Positions 16,602 to 27,074 of a DNA stretch of 64,000 nt are shown here, one piece after another (within the stretch, counting starts at the first letter, position 1; each line of letters starts with the position of its first letter). The translations under genes were made by a program, and so were the position numbers. The DNA comes from AC-32 sp963755635 (GTDB lineage: Bacteria; Actinomycetota; Thermoleophilia; Gaiellales; Gaiellaceae). Below the pieces are notes generated by a model. That model did not search any database. It worked only from the letters and a program-made list of their open reading frames with translations, and had not been told where the DNA came from. The stretch spans positions 1 through 64,000 of the forward strand of contig CAVWKS010000011.1 in NCBI GenBank assembly GCA_963755635.1. The letters run 5' to 3'.

Positions 16602-18993
16602 CGAGCTCGCGGCGGTAGCGCTCCAGCTTCTCGCGCTCCGCCTCGACGACGTCATCCGGAGCGTTCTCGACGAAGCGCTCGTTCGCCAGCATCTTCTCCG
16701 CCCGCCCGACCTCGCCTCGCAGGCGTTCGAGCTCGGCAGCGGCATTCCCGTCGGCCTTGACCCGCCCAGGCTTGACGACGGCGTCGAAGATCCGCCGTTC
16801 CTCCCCTTCGAGCTCGACGAGCACGCCGCTCCGCCGGAAGATGTGGGCAAGGTCCTGGACGCGGTCGAGCGCCTCCGCGTCTGCGGCGTAGCGGTCGTCG
16901 GGCTGCGGCCACGGCGCGACGATCAGCCGGTCGTCGTGGAACTGCGACCAGATCTCCTCGGTCACGTGCGGCATCACCAGGTGCAGCAGCTTCAGCAGCC
17001 GCTCCAACGCAGCCAATGCCGTCGCGCGCGCGTCGGCGTCGCCGTCGTAGAGGCGAGGCTTGACGGCCTCCGCGTACCAGTCGCAGAACTCGTCGAACGT
17101 CACGCGGTAGAGCAGCTTGACCGCCGCTGCGAAGTCGTAGCGGTTCAGGCAGTCCTCGAGCTCGGCGCGGCCCACCTCGAGCCGCGCGAGGATCCAGCGC
17201 TCTTCGAGCGCCTGCGGCCGCTCGTCGGGCTCGGCGCCCTCGGCGTTTTGCAGGAGCAGCCGCGAGACGTTCCAGAGCTTGATCGCGAGCTTGCGGCCCT
17301 CCTCGATCGACCCGAACGAGAAGCGCGGGTCCTGGCTCGAGGCCATCTTCAGCAGGCCGTAGCGCGTCGCGTCGGCGCCGTAGGGCTCGAGCACCTCCTC
17401 CGGGTCGATCCCCGTTCCGAGCGTGCGCGACATCCGCCGCCCCTCCGGGTTCTGCAGGTACGAGTGGATGACGGCGTCGTGGAACGGCTCCGTGCCCATC
17501 AGCTCGAGCCCGGCGAAGATCATCCGCGCGACCCAGAGGAAGATGATGTCGCGCGCGGTCGTGAGCACGTCGCCGGGGTAGAAGGCCTCGAGCTCCGGTG
17601 TCTGCTCGGGCCAGCCGAGGGTCGCGAACGGGTAGAGCGCCGACGAGAACCACGTGTCGAGCACGTCCTCGTCCTGGCGCAGCTCGGTCGAGCCGCACTC
17701 GGCGCAGGCTTCCGGTGTGGTCTCCGCGACGGTCAGGTGGCCGTCCGGGCAGTACCAGACCGGGATCCGGTGGCCCCACCAGATCTGTCTGGAGATGCAC
17801 CACGGGCGGACGTTCTCGAGCCAGTCGAGACAGACGCGCGCGAAGCGGTCGGGCGTGAAGCGGACGCGGCCCTCGCGGATCGAGGCGATCGCCGGCGCGG
17901 CGAGCTCCTCCATCGCGCACCACCACTGGAGCATGATCAGCGGCTCGACCCGGGTGTGGCAGCGCTGGCAGCGGCCGATCGAGTGGCGGTACGGCTCGGT
18001 GCGGTCGAGCTGCCCGTGCTCCTCGCACCACGCGAGCACGCGCTTGCCGGCCTCCTCCTGCGTCAGCCCCGCGAGCTCGCCGGCCTCGTCGTTCATCCGG
18101 CCGTCGGGCCCGATCACCGCGAGCTCCGGCAGCTCGTGGTCGCGGCCGATCTCGAAGTCGGTCGGGTCGTGGCCGGGAGTGACCTTCAGCGCGCCGGTGC
18201 CGAACTCCGGCTCGACGCGCTCGTCGGCGATCACGGGGACGCGCCGCTCGACGAACGGCACGATCACCTCCTTGCCGACGAGGCCCTGGTAGCGCTCGTC
18301 GTCCGGGTGCACCGCGACGGCGACGTCGGCGAGGATGGTCGCCGGCCGGACGGTCGCGATCGTCACGTGCCCGTCGCCCTCGGCGAGCGGGTAGCGGATG
18401 AAGACGAGCGTGTCGTCGGTCTCCTCGTGCTCGACCTCGAGGTCGGACAGCGCCGTCAGGTCGCGCGGGCACCAGTTGACGATCCGGTTGCCCTGGTAGA
18501 TCCAGCCGCGCTCGTAGAGGTGGACGAACCAGCGCATCACCGCGCGGTAGTAGGCGGGGTCCATCGTGAAGCGCTCGCGCCGGTAGTCGAGCGAGGCGCC
18601 GAGAAGGCGGAACTGGGACATGATCGTGCCGCCGTAGCGCTCGAGCCAGTCCCAGGCGTAGGCCTCGAAGCCCTCGCGGCCGAAGTCGCGCTGGGTCTTG
18701 CCCTCCTTCGCGAGCTCGCGCCCGATCGCGGCCCAGGTGGAGATGCCGGCGTGGTCGTAGCCGGGCTGGAAGAGCGTGTTGAAGCCGCGCATCCGGTGCC
18801 AGCGGACGAGCGCGTCCTCGAGCGAGAGCTGCAGGCAATGGCCGATCGTCAGCGAGCCGGAGATGTTCGGCGGCGGGTGCATCACCACGAAGCTCTCGCG
18901 GCCCGCCGCGGTCTCGGCGTTGTAGAGGCCCTCCTCCTCCCAGACGCGCTGCCAGCGCGATTCGACGGCCTTTGGGTCGTAACGCGGCTCCAT
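16585..18993 (-). CDS. valS: Valine-tRNA ligase
   Basis: This class I synthetase charges tRNA-Val. The 802-aa protein opens MEPRYDPKAVESRWQRVWEEE, and PPPNISGSLTIGHCLQ is the HIGH motif. An editing domain follows (TIATVRPATILADVAVAVHP), with a zinc-like cluster HSIGRCQRCHTRVEP. The second signature is RRMSRTLGTGIDP where KMSKS is usual, so both lysines are arginine. A C-terminal coiled-coil arm (AAAELERLRGEVGRAEKML) supports ValRS over other class I enzymes. It is shorter than the E. coli enzyme but has all the domains. Confidence 0.95.
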   Translation of the reverse strand: MEPRYDPKAVESRWQRVWEEEGLYNAETAAGRESFVVMHPPPNISGSLTIGHCLQLSLEDALVRWHRMRGFNTLFQPGYDHAGISTWAAIGRELAKEGKTQRDFGREGFEAYAWDWLERYGGTIMSQFRLLGASLDYRRERFTMDPAYYRAVMRWFVHLYERGWIYQGNRIVNWCPRDLTALSDLEVEHEETDDTLVFIRYPLAEGDGHVTIATVRPATILADVAVAVHPDDERYQGLVGKEVIVPFVERRVPVIADERVEPEFGTGALKVTPGHDPTDFEIGRDHELPELAVIGPDGRMNDEAGELAGLTQEEAGKRVLAWCEEHGQLDRTEPYRHSIGRCQRCHTRVEPLIMLQWWCAMEELAAPAIASIREGRVRFTPDRFARVCLDWLENVRPWCISRQIWWGHRIPVWYCPDGHLTVAETTPEACAECGSTELRQDEDVLDTWFSSALYPFATLGWPEQTPELEAFYPGDVLTTARDIIFLWVARMIFAGLELMGTEPFHDAVIHSYLQNPEGRRMSRTLGTGIDPEEVLEPYGADATRYGLLKMASSQDPRFSFGSIEEGRKLAIKLWNVSRLLLQNAEGAEPDERPQALEERWILARLEVGRAELEDCLNRYDFAAAVKLLYRVTFDEFCDWYAEAVKPRLYDGDADARATALAALERLLKLLHLVMPHVTEEIWSQFHDDRLIVAPWPQPDDRYAADAEALDRVQDLAHIFRRSGVLVELEGEERRIFDAVVKPGRVKADGNAAAELERLRGEVGRAEKMLANERFVENAPDDVVEAEREKLERYRRELDALSR

Positions 18994-19012
18994 AGGGCAA
19001 GTTTACGAGGAC

Positions 19013-19942
19013 GTGCACGAGTTCTTTCACGCGCTCCGGGTCTTCTTCGACGACTTCGCCGCGATCGGCTGGGGCGCGCTCGCCGTCGCGCTCGGCTTCC
19101 ACTTCGTCAAGCTCGTCCTCCGGGCGGTCGCCTGGAGGAACATCCTGCGCGCCTCGTATCCGGAGGAACGCCTGCGCTTGAGGCCGGTGTTCGGCGCCTA
19201 TGCCGCGGGCGTCGGCGTGAACTCGATCGTGCCCGGTCGCGGCGGCGACCTCGTCAAGCTCTACCTCGTCCGGCACCGCTACCCGCGAACGAACTACGCG
19301 ACTCTCGCCTCGACGCTCGTCGCCGAGACCTTGCTCGATTTCGTCCTCGCGACCGCGTTCTTCCTCTGGGCGCTTTCGCTGGGGGTCGTCCCGAACATCC
19401 ACACGCCGTCGTTCGAGTGGGGCTGGGTGCTCCACAACGGCAAGGCGACGGCAGGGATCGTCGCGCTCCTGACGCTCCTGGTGATCTGGCTCTCCTGGAA
19501 GGCGTCGCAGACCGGCGGCCTCAAGGAGCGCCTCGGCCGCGGCGTCGCGATTCTGCGGGACCGGCGCCGCTACTTCCGCGAGGTGGTCAGCTGGCAGCTC
19601 GCGAGCTGGGTCTGCCGAATCGCGTCCCTCTACTGGTTCCTGCGAGCGTTCCACGTGCACGCGACGCTGCACAACGCTCTGCTGGCCCAAGTCGTGGACA
19701 GCCTCTCGACCCTGCTGCCGATCTCGCCCGGAGGCGCCGGCACGAAGCAGGGCTTCCTGGTGGCGATTCTGCACGGCCAGGCGTCGACGTCGAAGCTGCT
19801 CGCGTTCAGCATCGGGATGTACGTCGCCGTGACGCTCTTCAACGTCGTCCTCGGAGCGATCGCGATGTTCGCGGCGCTCCGGACGCTGCGCCTGCGCGAG
19901 GTCCTCGGGCGCGCCCGGGCCGCCGAGGGAAAGAGCTCCTAG
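19013..19942 (+). CDS. UPF0104 / lysylphosphatidylglycerol synthase TM-region protein (flippase-like)
   Basis: This is a 309-aa polytopic membrane protein with seven to eight helices. Diagnostic parts are YAAGVGVNSIVPGRGGDLVKLYLV (the PxRxGxxxR-like loop of the UPF0104 family) and LLPISPGGAGTKQGFLVAIL near the end. Relatives (AglD, the MprF membrane part) move or anchor lipid-linked molecules; the substrate here is unknown. It starts at GTG 19013, is divergent from valS with a short gap, and overlaps the next convergent gene by 4 bp. Confidence 0.82.
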   Translation: MHEFFHALRVFFDDFAAIGWGALAVALGFHFVKLVLRAVAWRNILRASYPEERLRLRPVFGAYAAGVGVNSIVPGRGGDLVKLYLVRHRYPRTNYATLASTLVAETLLDFVLATAFFLWALSLGVVPNIHTPSFEWGWVLHNGKATAGIVALLTLLVIWLSWKASQTGGLKERLGRGVAILRDRRRYFREVVSWQLASWVCRIASLYWFLRAFHVHATLHNALLAQVVDSLSTLLPISPGGAGTKQGFLVAILHGQASTSKLLAFSIGMYVAVTLFNVVLGAIAMFAALRTLRLREVLGRARAAEGKSS

Positions 19943-20421
19943 CGCAGGTTGCCCACAGCGGCCCTGGCCCGTTCCCGCACGACGATCATCTGAGCGCCGA
20001 GCGTCACGGCCAGCATGAGCGGTATCGACGTCGGGGACGCGGCAACCTTCGCGCCGATCGCCGCGGCGATGCCGATCAACACCACGCGGGTCACGAGGAG
20101 ACCGCCCCAGCCGACACCGATCGTCATCCAAGACGCGCGCTCCCATAACTCGCCGCCTCGCATGAACAGCTCGATCGTTCGCCCACGAATCACTCCGAAG
20201 CCGATGGAGGCGGCCGCGCTCAGCACAAGCAAGAGCGCTGAGGCGAGGGTGAGCGCCTGGTGCTTTGTCGTATCGGTCAGCAAGACGACGCCGTAGATCC
20301 CGAGCGCGGCCGGAAAGAGCAACGACCGCTCTCGAAACCGATCGCTACGTCGCTGCCGCACGATGAAGAACACGGCCACCAGGAGGCCGCCGAGCACATA
20401 GATCGCGTCTTGCGCGTTCAC
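19939..20421 (-). CDS. Hypothetical polytopic membrane protein
   Basis: This 160-aa protein has about five hydrophobic segments (YVLGGLLVAVFFIV, FPAALGIYGVVLL, LASALLLVLSAAASIGFGVI, MTIGVGWGGLLVTRVVLIGIAAAIGA, PLMLAVTLGAQMIVV) and a basic loop RQRRSDRFRERS. The layout resembles CcdC/DUF1453-type proteins, but I see no residue that settles this. It is convergent with the UPF0104 gene. Confidence 0.65.
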   Translation of the reverse strand: MNAQDAIYVLGGLLVAVFFIVRQRRSDRFRERSLLFPAALGIYGVVLLTDTTKHQALTLASALLLVLSAAASIGFGVIRGRTIELFMRGGELWERASWMTIGVGWGGLLVTRVVLIGIAAAIGAKVAASPTSIPLMLAVTLGAQMIVVRERARAAVGNLR

Positions 20422-20509
20422 TCAGGTCCCGGCCGCCTGCCGTTCGCGAGCTTTCCGGAATAGTCGCACCAAAGCGCTCAACCGCAAAGCCCTGACCGGC
20501 CGCACGCGC
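20422..20509. other. Short intergenic gap
   Basis: These 88 bp separate the membrane protein start (20421) from the stop of the alpha/beta hydrolase (20510). I see no hairpin or tRNA here. Confidence 0.3.
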
Positions 20510-21280
20510 TCAGCAGCTGGTGAGCAGGAAGCGTTCGATCATCGCGTTGACCTGCTCGGGCACCTCGAGCTGGATGAAGTGACCAGCTCCGACGGTGATG
20601 CCGACCTCGAGATCGGGCTTGATCGCGCGCAGCCGCAGGGCGTCTGGCTCGTCGCCGAGCACGCGTCGCATCAGGAGCGTCGGAACGGTGCAGAGCTCGA
20701 AGGCCCCGACGCCGTTCCACGCGTTGACGCCGTGAATGACGGCCGTCGCGATCGGTAGCGGAACGGCGCACATCAGATCGACGATCCAGTTCGCCAGCTC
20801 CTCGTCGCGGGCGCCCATGTCCTGGACGTAGAGCCGGCGGACCTCCTCGCCGTTCGGGCCTTCCAGCTCCTGCACGAAGCCCCCGAAGAACTCGACAGTC
20901 TCCGGGAGCGGGTCGATCGGCCCCGGGTCGACGAGGACGAGCGCCCTCGGGACGGACGGGTGACGCGCCGCCAGCTCGACCCCGATCATCCCGCCGAGGC
21001 TGTGCCCGACGACGACCGGCTGCTCGATCCCGACCTCGGCGCAGAGCCGCGCGAGGTCGTCGGCGAGCTCGGGGATCGTGTAGCCGTCCTCCGGGCGGTC
21101 GCTCCGGCCGCAGCCGCGCAGGTCGAGTGAGGTGACGGAATGCGTCCCGGCGAAGTGGTCGAACTGCGGTTGGAACGCGGTGGTGTCGCAGCACCAGCCG
21201 GGGACGAAGAGCAATTCGGGCTCGCCGGATCCGGCCCGCTCGAAGAACAGCTTCAGGTCACCGAGCTCTGCGTACGGCAT
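20510..21280 (-). CDS. Alpha/beta-fold hydrolase
   Basis: This is a 256-aa enzyme of the AB_hydrolase_1 type. It has the oxyanion region FVPGWCCDTTAFQPQ, SLDLRGCGRSDRPEDGYT, the nucleophile elbow VVGHSLGGMIG (Ser), and a C-terminal VGAGHFIQLEVPEQV carrying the catalytic His. The lid is short. Candidate activities are esterase, lactonase or haloperoxidase-like; the substrate cannot be deduced. It is divergent from the MOSC gene, with 44 bp between. Confidence 0.88.
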   Translation of the reverse strand: MPYAELGDLKLFFERAGSGEPELLFVPGWCCDTTAFQPQFDHFAGTHSVTSLDLRGCGRSDRPEDGYTIPELADDLARLCAEVGIEQPVVVGHSLGGMIGVELAARHPSVPRALVLVDPGPIDPLPETVEFFGGFVQELEGPNGEEVRRLYVQDMGARDEELANWIVDLMCAVPLPIATAVIHGVNAWNGVGAFELCTVPTLLMRRVLGDEPDALRLRAIKPDLEVGITVGAGHFIQLEVPEQVNAMIERFLLTSC

Positions 21281-21324
21281 GACGCTGCCATCGTCTCACG
21301 GCGCGGCCGGTAGGTTTCTCTCGC

Positions 21325-22095
21325 ATGAGCACCCGCGTCGCCTGGATCTCCTTCTGCCCCGTCAAAGGTCTCGCGCTTCAGCAGCTCGACGCCTGCGAGC
21401 TGACGGAGGCCGGCGTGGCGGGCGACCGCGAGTTCTTCGTCGTCGACGAGAATGACCGGCTCGTCAATGCCAAGGGGCTCGGCGCCCTCCAGCAGATCGT
21501 CCCGCGCTACGACGCCGAGTCGGAGTCGCTCGCACTCGAGTTCCCCGACGGCACGACTCTCGCCCAGCCCGTCAGCTTCGACGGCAAGCTCGAGGCGCGG
21601 TTCTGGGACGTGACCTTCGAGGTCCGTGTCGTCGAGGGGCCGTGGAGCGAAGCGATCTCGGACTTCGCCGGCCGCAACCTTCGTCTCGTCAAGGCTCCCG
21701 GGCCGGCGCCGGACCGCAGGCGCAGCGGTGCCGCCACGCTCCTCGGCACCGGCTCCCTGCGCGCAATGGGACGCGTGCTCGGTGTCGACGACATCGACGG
21801 CCGCCGGTTCAGGATGAACTTCGGGATCGACGGCCTGGCCGAGCACGGCGAAGACGAGTGGCTCGGCCGGCGCGTTCGGCTCGGCAAGGCGGTCGTCGTG
21901 CCGCAGGGGAACGTCGGCCGCTGCGCGGTCACGACGCAGAACCCCGAGACGGGTGAGCCGGACCTCGACACGCTGAAGGCGCTGGCCGCATACCGGCGCG
22001 AGGTCGAGACGACGGAGCCCCTGCCGTTCGGCGTTTATGCCGCCGTCGCCGAACCCGGCCGCGTGCGCGTGGGCGATCCAGTCGAGCCGGTCTGA
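21325..22095 (+). CDS. MOSC domain-containing protein
   Basis: This 256-aa protein has an N-terminal MOSC beta-barrel (VAWISFCPVKGLAL) and a C-terminal MOSC domain. The domain contains RFRMNFGIDGLAEHGEDEW and GNVGRCAVTTQNPETGEPD; the conserved Cys that carries molybdenum-cofactor sulfur is in GRCAVTT. MOSC proteins (MOCOS C-terminal, YiiM, YcbX) bind molybdenum cofactor and often reduce N-hydroxylated compounds. The window also holds a molybdenum hydroxylase at 28117, but nothing links the two directly. Confidence 0.88.
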   Translation: MSTRVAWISFCPVKGLALQQLDACELTEAGVAGDREFFVVDENDRLVNAKGLGALQQIVPRYDAESESLALEFPDGTTLAQPVSFDGKLEARFWDVTFEVRVVEGPWSEAISDFAGRNLRLVKAPGPAPDRRRSGAATLLGTGSLRAMGRVLGVDDIDGRRFRMNFGIDGLAEHGEDEWLGRRVRLGKAVVVPQGNVGRCAVTTQNPETGEPDLDTLKALAAYRREVETTEPLPFGVYAAVAEPGRVRVGDPVEPV

Positions 22096-22102
22096 GCCTG
22101 CA

Positions 22103-22558
22103 ATGCAGCGACTTTCGCTGGTCGTCGTCGAGTCAGGGCCGGGCATCGTCCTCATCCACCCGCCGGGCGGCCCCGCGGACGCGCCGGCGTCTCTCCCCAG
22201 CGGGATCGTCCTCGACGGGGAGACGCCGGAGGAGGGAGCGGTGCGGCTCGTGCGCGAGCAGACGGGCCTGGACGTCGAGATCACGGAGCGACTAGTGGAC
22301 TTCGAGCAGGAAGGAACGCCGTACGGCACCGCTGCCATGACCGGCTTCGTGGCGCGCGTCGAATCAGGGGAGCTTCGGGAGGGCGACGAAGGGCCACCTG
22401 TCGTCTACGCCCTGGACGACCTACCGGCGATCATCCCCGTCCGCGTCGCGAACCAGCGTGTTCTCGCCGCTTACCTGGCGAGACGGCCGGGCTTTGCCCG
22501 GGGGGAGGCTCGCCACGACAGAAACGCAGGCAGCGAGAGCACAGCCGCCGGGTCCTGA
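22103..22558 (+). CDS. Nudix-like hydrolase with degenerate Nudix box
   Basis: This is a 151-aa protein starting with MQRLSLVVVESGPGIVLIHPP. The Nudix segment reads GETPEEGAVRLVREQTGLDV, where the canonical REUxEE glutamates are mostly missing: only one Glu follows the Arg. The rest (ALDDLPAIIPVRVANQRVLAAYL) fits the Nudix fold. It is either a divergent hydrolase or a non-catalytic Nudix-fold protein. It starts 7 bp after the MOSC gene, so the two are probably cotranscribed. Confidence 0.7.
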   Translation: MQRLSLVVVESGPGIVLIHPPGGPADAPASLPSGIVLDGETPEEGAVRLVREQTGLDVEITERLVDFEQEGTPYGTAAMTGFVARVESGELREGDEGPPVVYALDDLPAIIPVRVANQRVLAAYLARRPGFARGEARHDRNAGSESTAAGS

Positions 22559-22627
22559 GACGTCACCACTCAGCCTCCGCCCGCAAGGAAGGGGCTCACT
22601 GGGAAACCAGGGATTTCCTCGCGCTGA

Positions 22628-23902
<1,275 letters not shown>

Positions 23903-23937
23903 TACTGTCTCCTTTTACCTCGGATCGGCCCGAGAAT

Positions 23938-24549
23938 CTAGGCCTTTGCTCCATCTTTGGACGCATCGCGGTGCACGATCACACTGTCGATGATGCCGTA
24001 ATCGTGGGCTTCCTGCGGGGTCATGAAGTAGTCGCGCTCCATGTCCTTTGAGACTTTGTCGATTTCCTGTCCCGTGTGCTCCGACATGATCTCCTCCAGC
24101 CGCCGCTTGAGGGCGATCGTCTCCCGGGCGTGGATCTCGATGTCGGTCGCCTGCCCCTGGAAGCCGCCCCAGACCTGGTGAATCAGGATCTTGGCGTTCG
24201 GCAGCGCCATCCGCTTTCCTTTCGCGCCGCCGGCGAGCAGCAACGCCCCCATCGACATCGCGGTCCCGACGCAGATCGTCTGCACGTCGGGCTTGATGAA
24301 CTGCATCGTGTCGTAGATCGCGAGCCCGTGGTACACCGACCCGCCCGGCGAGTTGATGTAGATCGAGAGGTCCTTGTCGGGATCCTCGGACTCCAGGTGG
24401 AGGAGCTGCGCGATGATCAGGTTGGCGATCTGGTCGTCGATGGGCGTGCCGAGAAAGATGATGCGCTCGTTCAGAAGGCGCGAGTAGATGTCGAACGAGC
24501 GCTCGCCGCGCGAGGTCTGCTCGATCACCATCGGGATCAACGGGCTCAT
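23938..24549 (-). CDS. clpP: ATP-dependent Clp protease proteolytic subunit ClpP
   Basis: This is a 203-aa serine protease subunit of the ClpXP complex. The catalytic Ser is in GTAMSMGALLLAGG, the His in ILIHQVWGG, and the Asp lies in the ERDYFMTPQEAHDYG region. An ATG at 24576 is possible. The ATG at 24549 (MSPLIPMV) overlaps the tig stop as ATGA and has AAGGAG a few bases upstream, so it is preferred. Gene order tig-clpP-clpX is the standard one. Confidence 0.97.
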   Translation of the reverse strand: MSPLIPMVIEQTSRGERSFDIYSRLLNERIIFLGTPIDDQIANLIIAQLLHLESEDPDKDLSIYINSPGGSVYHGLAIYDTMQFIKPDVQTICVGTAMSMGALLLAGGAKGKRMALPNAKILIHQVWGGFQGQATDIEIHARETIALKRRLEEIMSEHTGQEIDKVSKDMERDYFMTPQEAHDYGIIDSVIVHRDASKDGAKA

Positions 24550-25913
24550 GCTGGCTCCTTGCTGCCGGGGGTCCACAGTTTCGTCTCAGTCGGGGAAGAT
24601 TCCTTGTCGGGTGTCCAGATGCTCTCGCGGGCGCGCGCGAGCTCGACCGGGACGCGCTTCGCCTCGGAGGCGACGCGGTCGAGCGCCTTGCGCATACGCA
24701 GGTCGACGCGCAGCGTCTCGAGGGCGCCGCTCGCGAACACCTGCTGAACCGCCTCGTCCGCGTCGTCGCCGTGAGTCTCGGCCTGGTCGCGGATCAGCTC
24801 CTCGATCTCGGCGTCCTCGACCTCGAGCCCGAGCTTGTCGGCGACGGCCTCGAGCACGAGCTCGCGGGCGACGGACTGCTGCGCCTCGGCGCGGATGTTG
24901 TCCACGAGCTGCTCGCCGGTCTGGCCGGTGAGCTGCAGGTACGTGTTCGGGTCGAGCCCGCGCCGCTCGAGCGAGCGCGCGAAGCCGTTCAGCAATTCTC
25001 GCGTGCGGGCCTCGACGAGCGGCCCCGCGGCCTCCACCCCGGTCGCCTGGACGAGCAGGTCGGCGGCGGCGGCGCGGTAATCGGTCTCGGACTGCTCCTC
25101 GAGCACTTCGCGGATGCGGTGCTCGATGTCCGCGCGCAGCTCCTCGAGCGTCTCGAACTCGCTCGCGGTGCGCGCCAGCTCGTCGTCGAGCGGCGGCAGC
25201 ACCTTCTCCTTCAGCTCCTTGAGCGTGACGGTCGCCTTCGCGGTCGAGCCATCCGGCTGCGGGAGGTCGACCTCCTTCGTCTCGCCCACGCTCGCGCCGG
25301 TGAGCGCGCGCTCCAGCTCCTCGACGAGGCGGCCCGCGCCGAGCTCGACCACGAGGTCGCGCTGGCCGTCGCCCGGCGTGCCGTCCTTTGATTGGGCAAT
25401 CACGTCGATCACGACGACGTCGCCCGTTTTCGCCGGCCGCCCCTCGACCGGGGCCAGCTCCGCGACCGAGCCGCGGAGCGCCTCGATCTCCTCGTCGACG
25501 ACCTCTGCTGGCACGTCGGGCTCGGCGTAGGGAACCTCGAGCTCCGTCCAGTCGGCCGGCTCGGGCTTGGGCTGGACCGAGACCGTCGCGGTGAAGCTGA
25601 ACTCGTCGTCCTCGGACCCGGGCAGGTCGTAGTCGTACTCGGGAGCCGCCACCGGCCGGATGCGGTTGTCCGCCGCCGCGTTCATGAACCAGCCGCCGAT
25701 GTGGCTCTCGACCGCCTCGCTGAAGATCCGCTCGCGGCCGACCCGCGCCTCGAGCACCTGCTGGGGCACCTTGCCCTTGCGAAAGCCCGGGATCTTGACC
25801 GAGCTCGCGAGATCGGAGGTCGCGTGCTCGACGGCGTGCCGCAGGTCCGCCTGCGGTACGTCAACTCTCAGCCGGACCCGGTTGTCCGGCAGCTCCTCGA
25901 CCTGCGTCGCCAT
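24546..25913 (-). CDS. tig: Trigger factor (ribosome-associated chaperone and prolyl isomerase)
   Basis: This chaperone meets nascent chains at the ribosome exit. The N-terminal ribosome-binding domain has IPGFRKGKVPQQVLEARVGRE, close to the GFRxGKxP signature. The FKBP-like isomerase domain spans about residues 155-240 (KTGDVVVIDV...). The helical C-terminal arms follow. The start at MATQVEELPD (25913) fits the family better than the upstream MGWA (25925). The first gene of the tig-clpP-clpX run. Confidence 0.96.
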   Translation of the reverse strand: MATQVEELPDNRVRLRVDVPQADLRHAVEHATSDLASSVKIPGFRKGKVPQQVLEARVGRERIFSEAVESHIGGWFMNAAADNRIRPVAAPEYDYDLPGSEDDEFSFTATVSVQPKPEPADWTELEVPYAEPDVPAEVVDEEIEALRGSVAELAPVEGRPAKTGDVVVIDVIAQSKDGTPGDGQRDLVVELGAGRLVEELERALTGASVGETKEVDLPQPDGSTAKATVTLKELKEKVLPPLDDELARTASEFETLEELRADIEHRIREVLEEQSETDYRAAAADLLVQATGVEAAGPLVEARTRELLNGFARSLERRGLDPNTYLQLTGQTGEQLVDNIRAEAQQSVARELVLEAVADKLGLEVEDAEIEELIRDQAETHGDDADEAVQQVFASGALETLRVDLRMRKALDRVASEAKRVPVELARARESIWTPDKESSPTETKLWTPGSKEPA

Positions 25914-25957
25914 CGCCCAACCCATTCAAGCAAAGGGAGGTCGCCTGGCCGAACGAG

Positions 25958-26890
25958 TCAGTCGTCCGGCTCGCCGTCGTAGTAGTCGAGGTGGTCGAGC
26001 CGGGCGATCAAGCCGATGCCGCGAAAGTTGATCTTGTTCGAGCGCGGGTAGTACGCGATGTCGTTCGGCTCGCGGGTGCCGTAGACGAGATATGTGATTC
26101 CCTCGGGCCCTCCGACGATCGCGTGCGCGATCCGAGTCGCGGGAGGCCGCGCGACGACGTGGCCCGGCAGGAGCTCGTGCTCCTCGGGCTGAATGCCGGC
26201 CTCGGCGGCTCGCGGCGACGGCAGGAGCTCGAGCGTCCCACTGCCTTCGAGCACGACGAACGCCTCCGACTCGAGCGAGTGACAGTGCGCCGGGCAGCTG
26301 CGCTTGCCGGCCTCGCGGCGGCCCCAGTTCAGGCCGGAGCGCTCCGAGCCAGCGGTGCCTGCGAGCGGCTTGTCGCCGTCCTCGTCGAGCGGGACAGCGT
26401 CGAAGGCGACCACGTTCTCGGGTCGCTCGCCCGGGTCGGCGAACTCGAGGTCGCCGACCTCGGCCTCGACGTCCCACGGGTTGTCGACGCGTCCTTCGAT
26501 CCACGGGTAGCTCAGGCGGATCGCGCGAGAGCGCGGCAGCCACCCGTACTCGACCGGGTGGCGCGTTCCGAAGACGAGGTAGTCGAGCCCCTCCGGCCCG
26601 GCCTTGAAGGTGTGCTCGAAGTGGTCGGCGACCTGAACGATCGTGTCACCGGCGCGGATCTCGCAGACGGCCTCGTCCTGCCAGAGCAGGCCCGAGCCGC
26701 CGAGGACGTAGTAGATCTCCTCCGACCGGCCGTGCGAATGCGGAGGCGTCGGGAGCCGGCCAGGCTCGATCCGGACCCGATTGAGCCCGAAACCCGTGGC
26801 CCCGGCCGCGTCCCCGAGCGGCTGCCAGGTCGCGGCCATCGGGCCTTTCTCGCGACGAGCCCCCTCTACCTCGTCCCAGTGCGCGAGCAC
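25958..26890 (-). CDS. Bicupin domain protein
   Basis: This 310-aa protein has two cupin domains. The first has PPHSHGRSEEIYYVLGGSG, which fits the HxH-x4-E metal motif. The second has CPAHCHSLESEAFVVLEGSG, also with HxH and Glu. Both end with a similar YLVFGTR / YLVYGTR strand, so they probably arose by duplication. Enzymatic bicupins include dioxygenases and decarboxylases; the substrate here is unknown. The start is GTG at 26890. Confidence 0.82.
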   Translation of the reverse strand: MLAHWDEVEGARREKGPMAATWQPLGDAAGATGFGLNRVRIEPGRLPTPPHSHGRSEEIYYVLGGSGLLWQDEAVCEIRAGDTIVQVADHFEHTFKAGPEGLDYLVFGTRHPVEYGWLPRSRAIRLSYPWIEGRVDNPWDVEAEVGDLEFADPGERPENVVAFDAVPLDEDGDKPLAGTAGSERSGLNWGRREAGKRSCPAHCHSLESEAFVVLEGSGTLELLPSPRAAEAGIQPEEHELLPGHVVARPPATRIAHAIVGGPEGITYLVYGTREPNDIAYYPRSNKINFRGIGLIARLDHLDYYDGEPDD

Positions 26891-26908
26891 GAGCCGAGTA
26901 TTCCAGGT

Positions 26909-26991
26909 GCGGGCGGAGGGATTCGAACCCTCAAGCTCTCTCGAGCACCGGCCCCTAAAACCGGCGTGTCTGCCAGTTCCACCACGCCCGC
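26909..26991 (-). tRNA. tRNA-Leu (anticodon UAG)
   Basis: On the minus strand the acceptor GCGGGCG pairs with CGCCCGC. The anticodon stem CCGGT/GCCGG holds the loop TTTAGGG (anticodon TAG). A variable arm (GTGCTCGAGAGAGC) marks a class II tRNA, followed by T-loop GGTTCGAATCC. It is 83 nt long, and no CCA is encoded. Confidence 0.95.
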
Positions 26992-27074
26992 AGTTTGATA
27001 GAGCATAGATCCGAGCCCGAGCCGGAGGAGGACTCCGACTAACTAATCGCGAAGCGCTCCGTCGAAGGTTGATC

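Noticed and set aside
16843..20148. Very long plus-strand open frame of about 1,100 codons over valS
   Set aside because: Antisense to valS and part of the UPF0104 gene; no domain features.
22600..22627. Short GGAAA/TTTCC inverted repeat between Nudix and clpX ends
   Set aside because: A stem of five base pairs is too weak to call a terminator.
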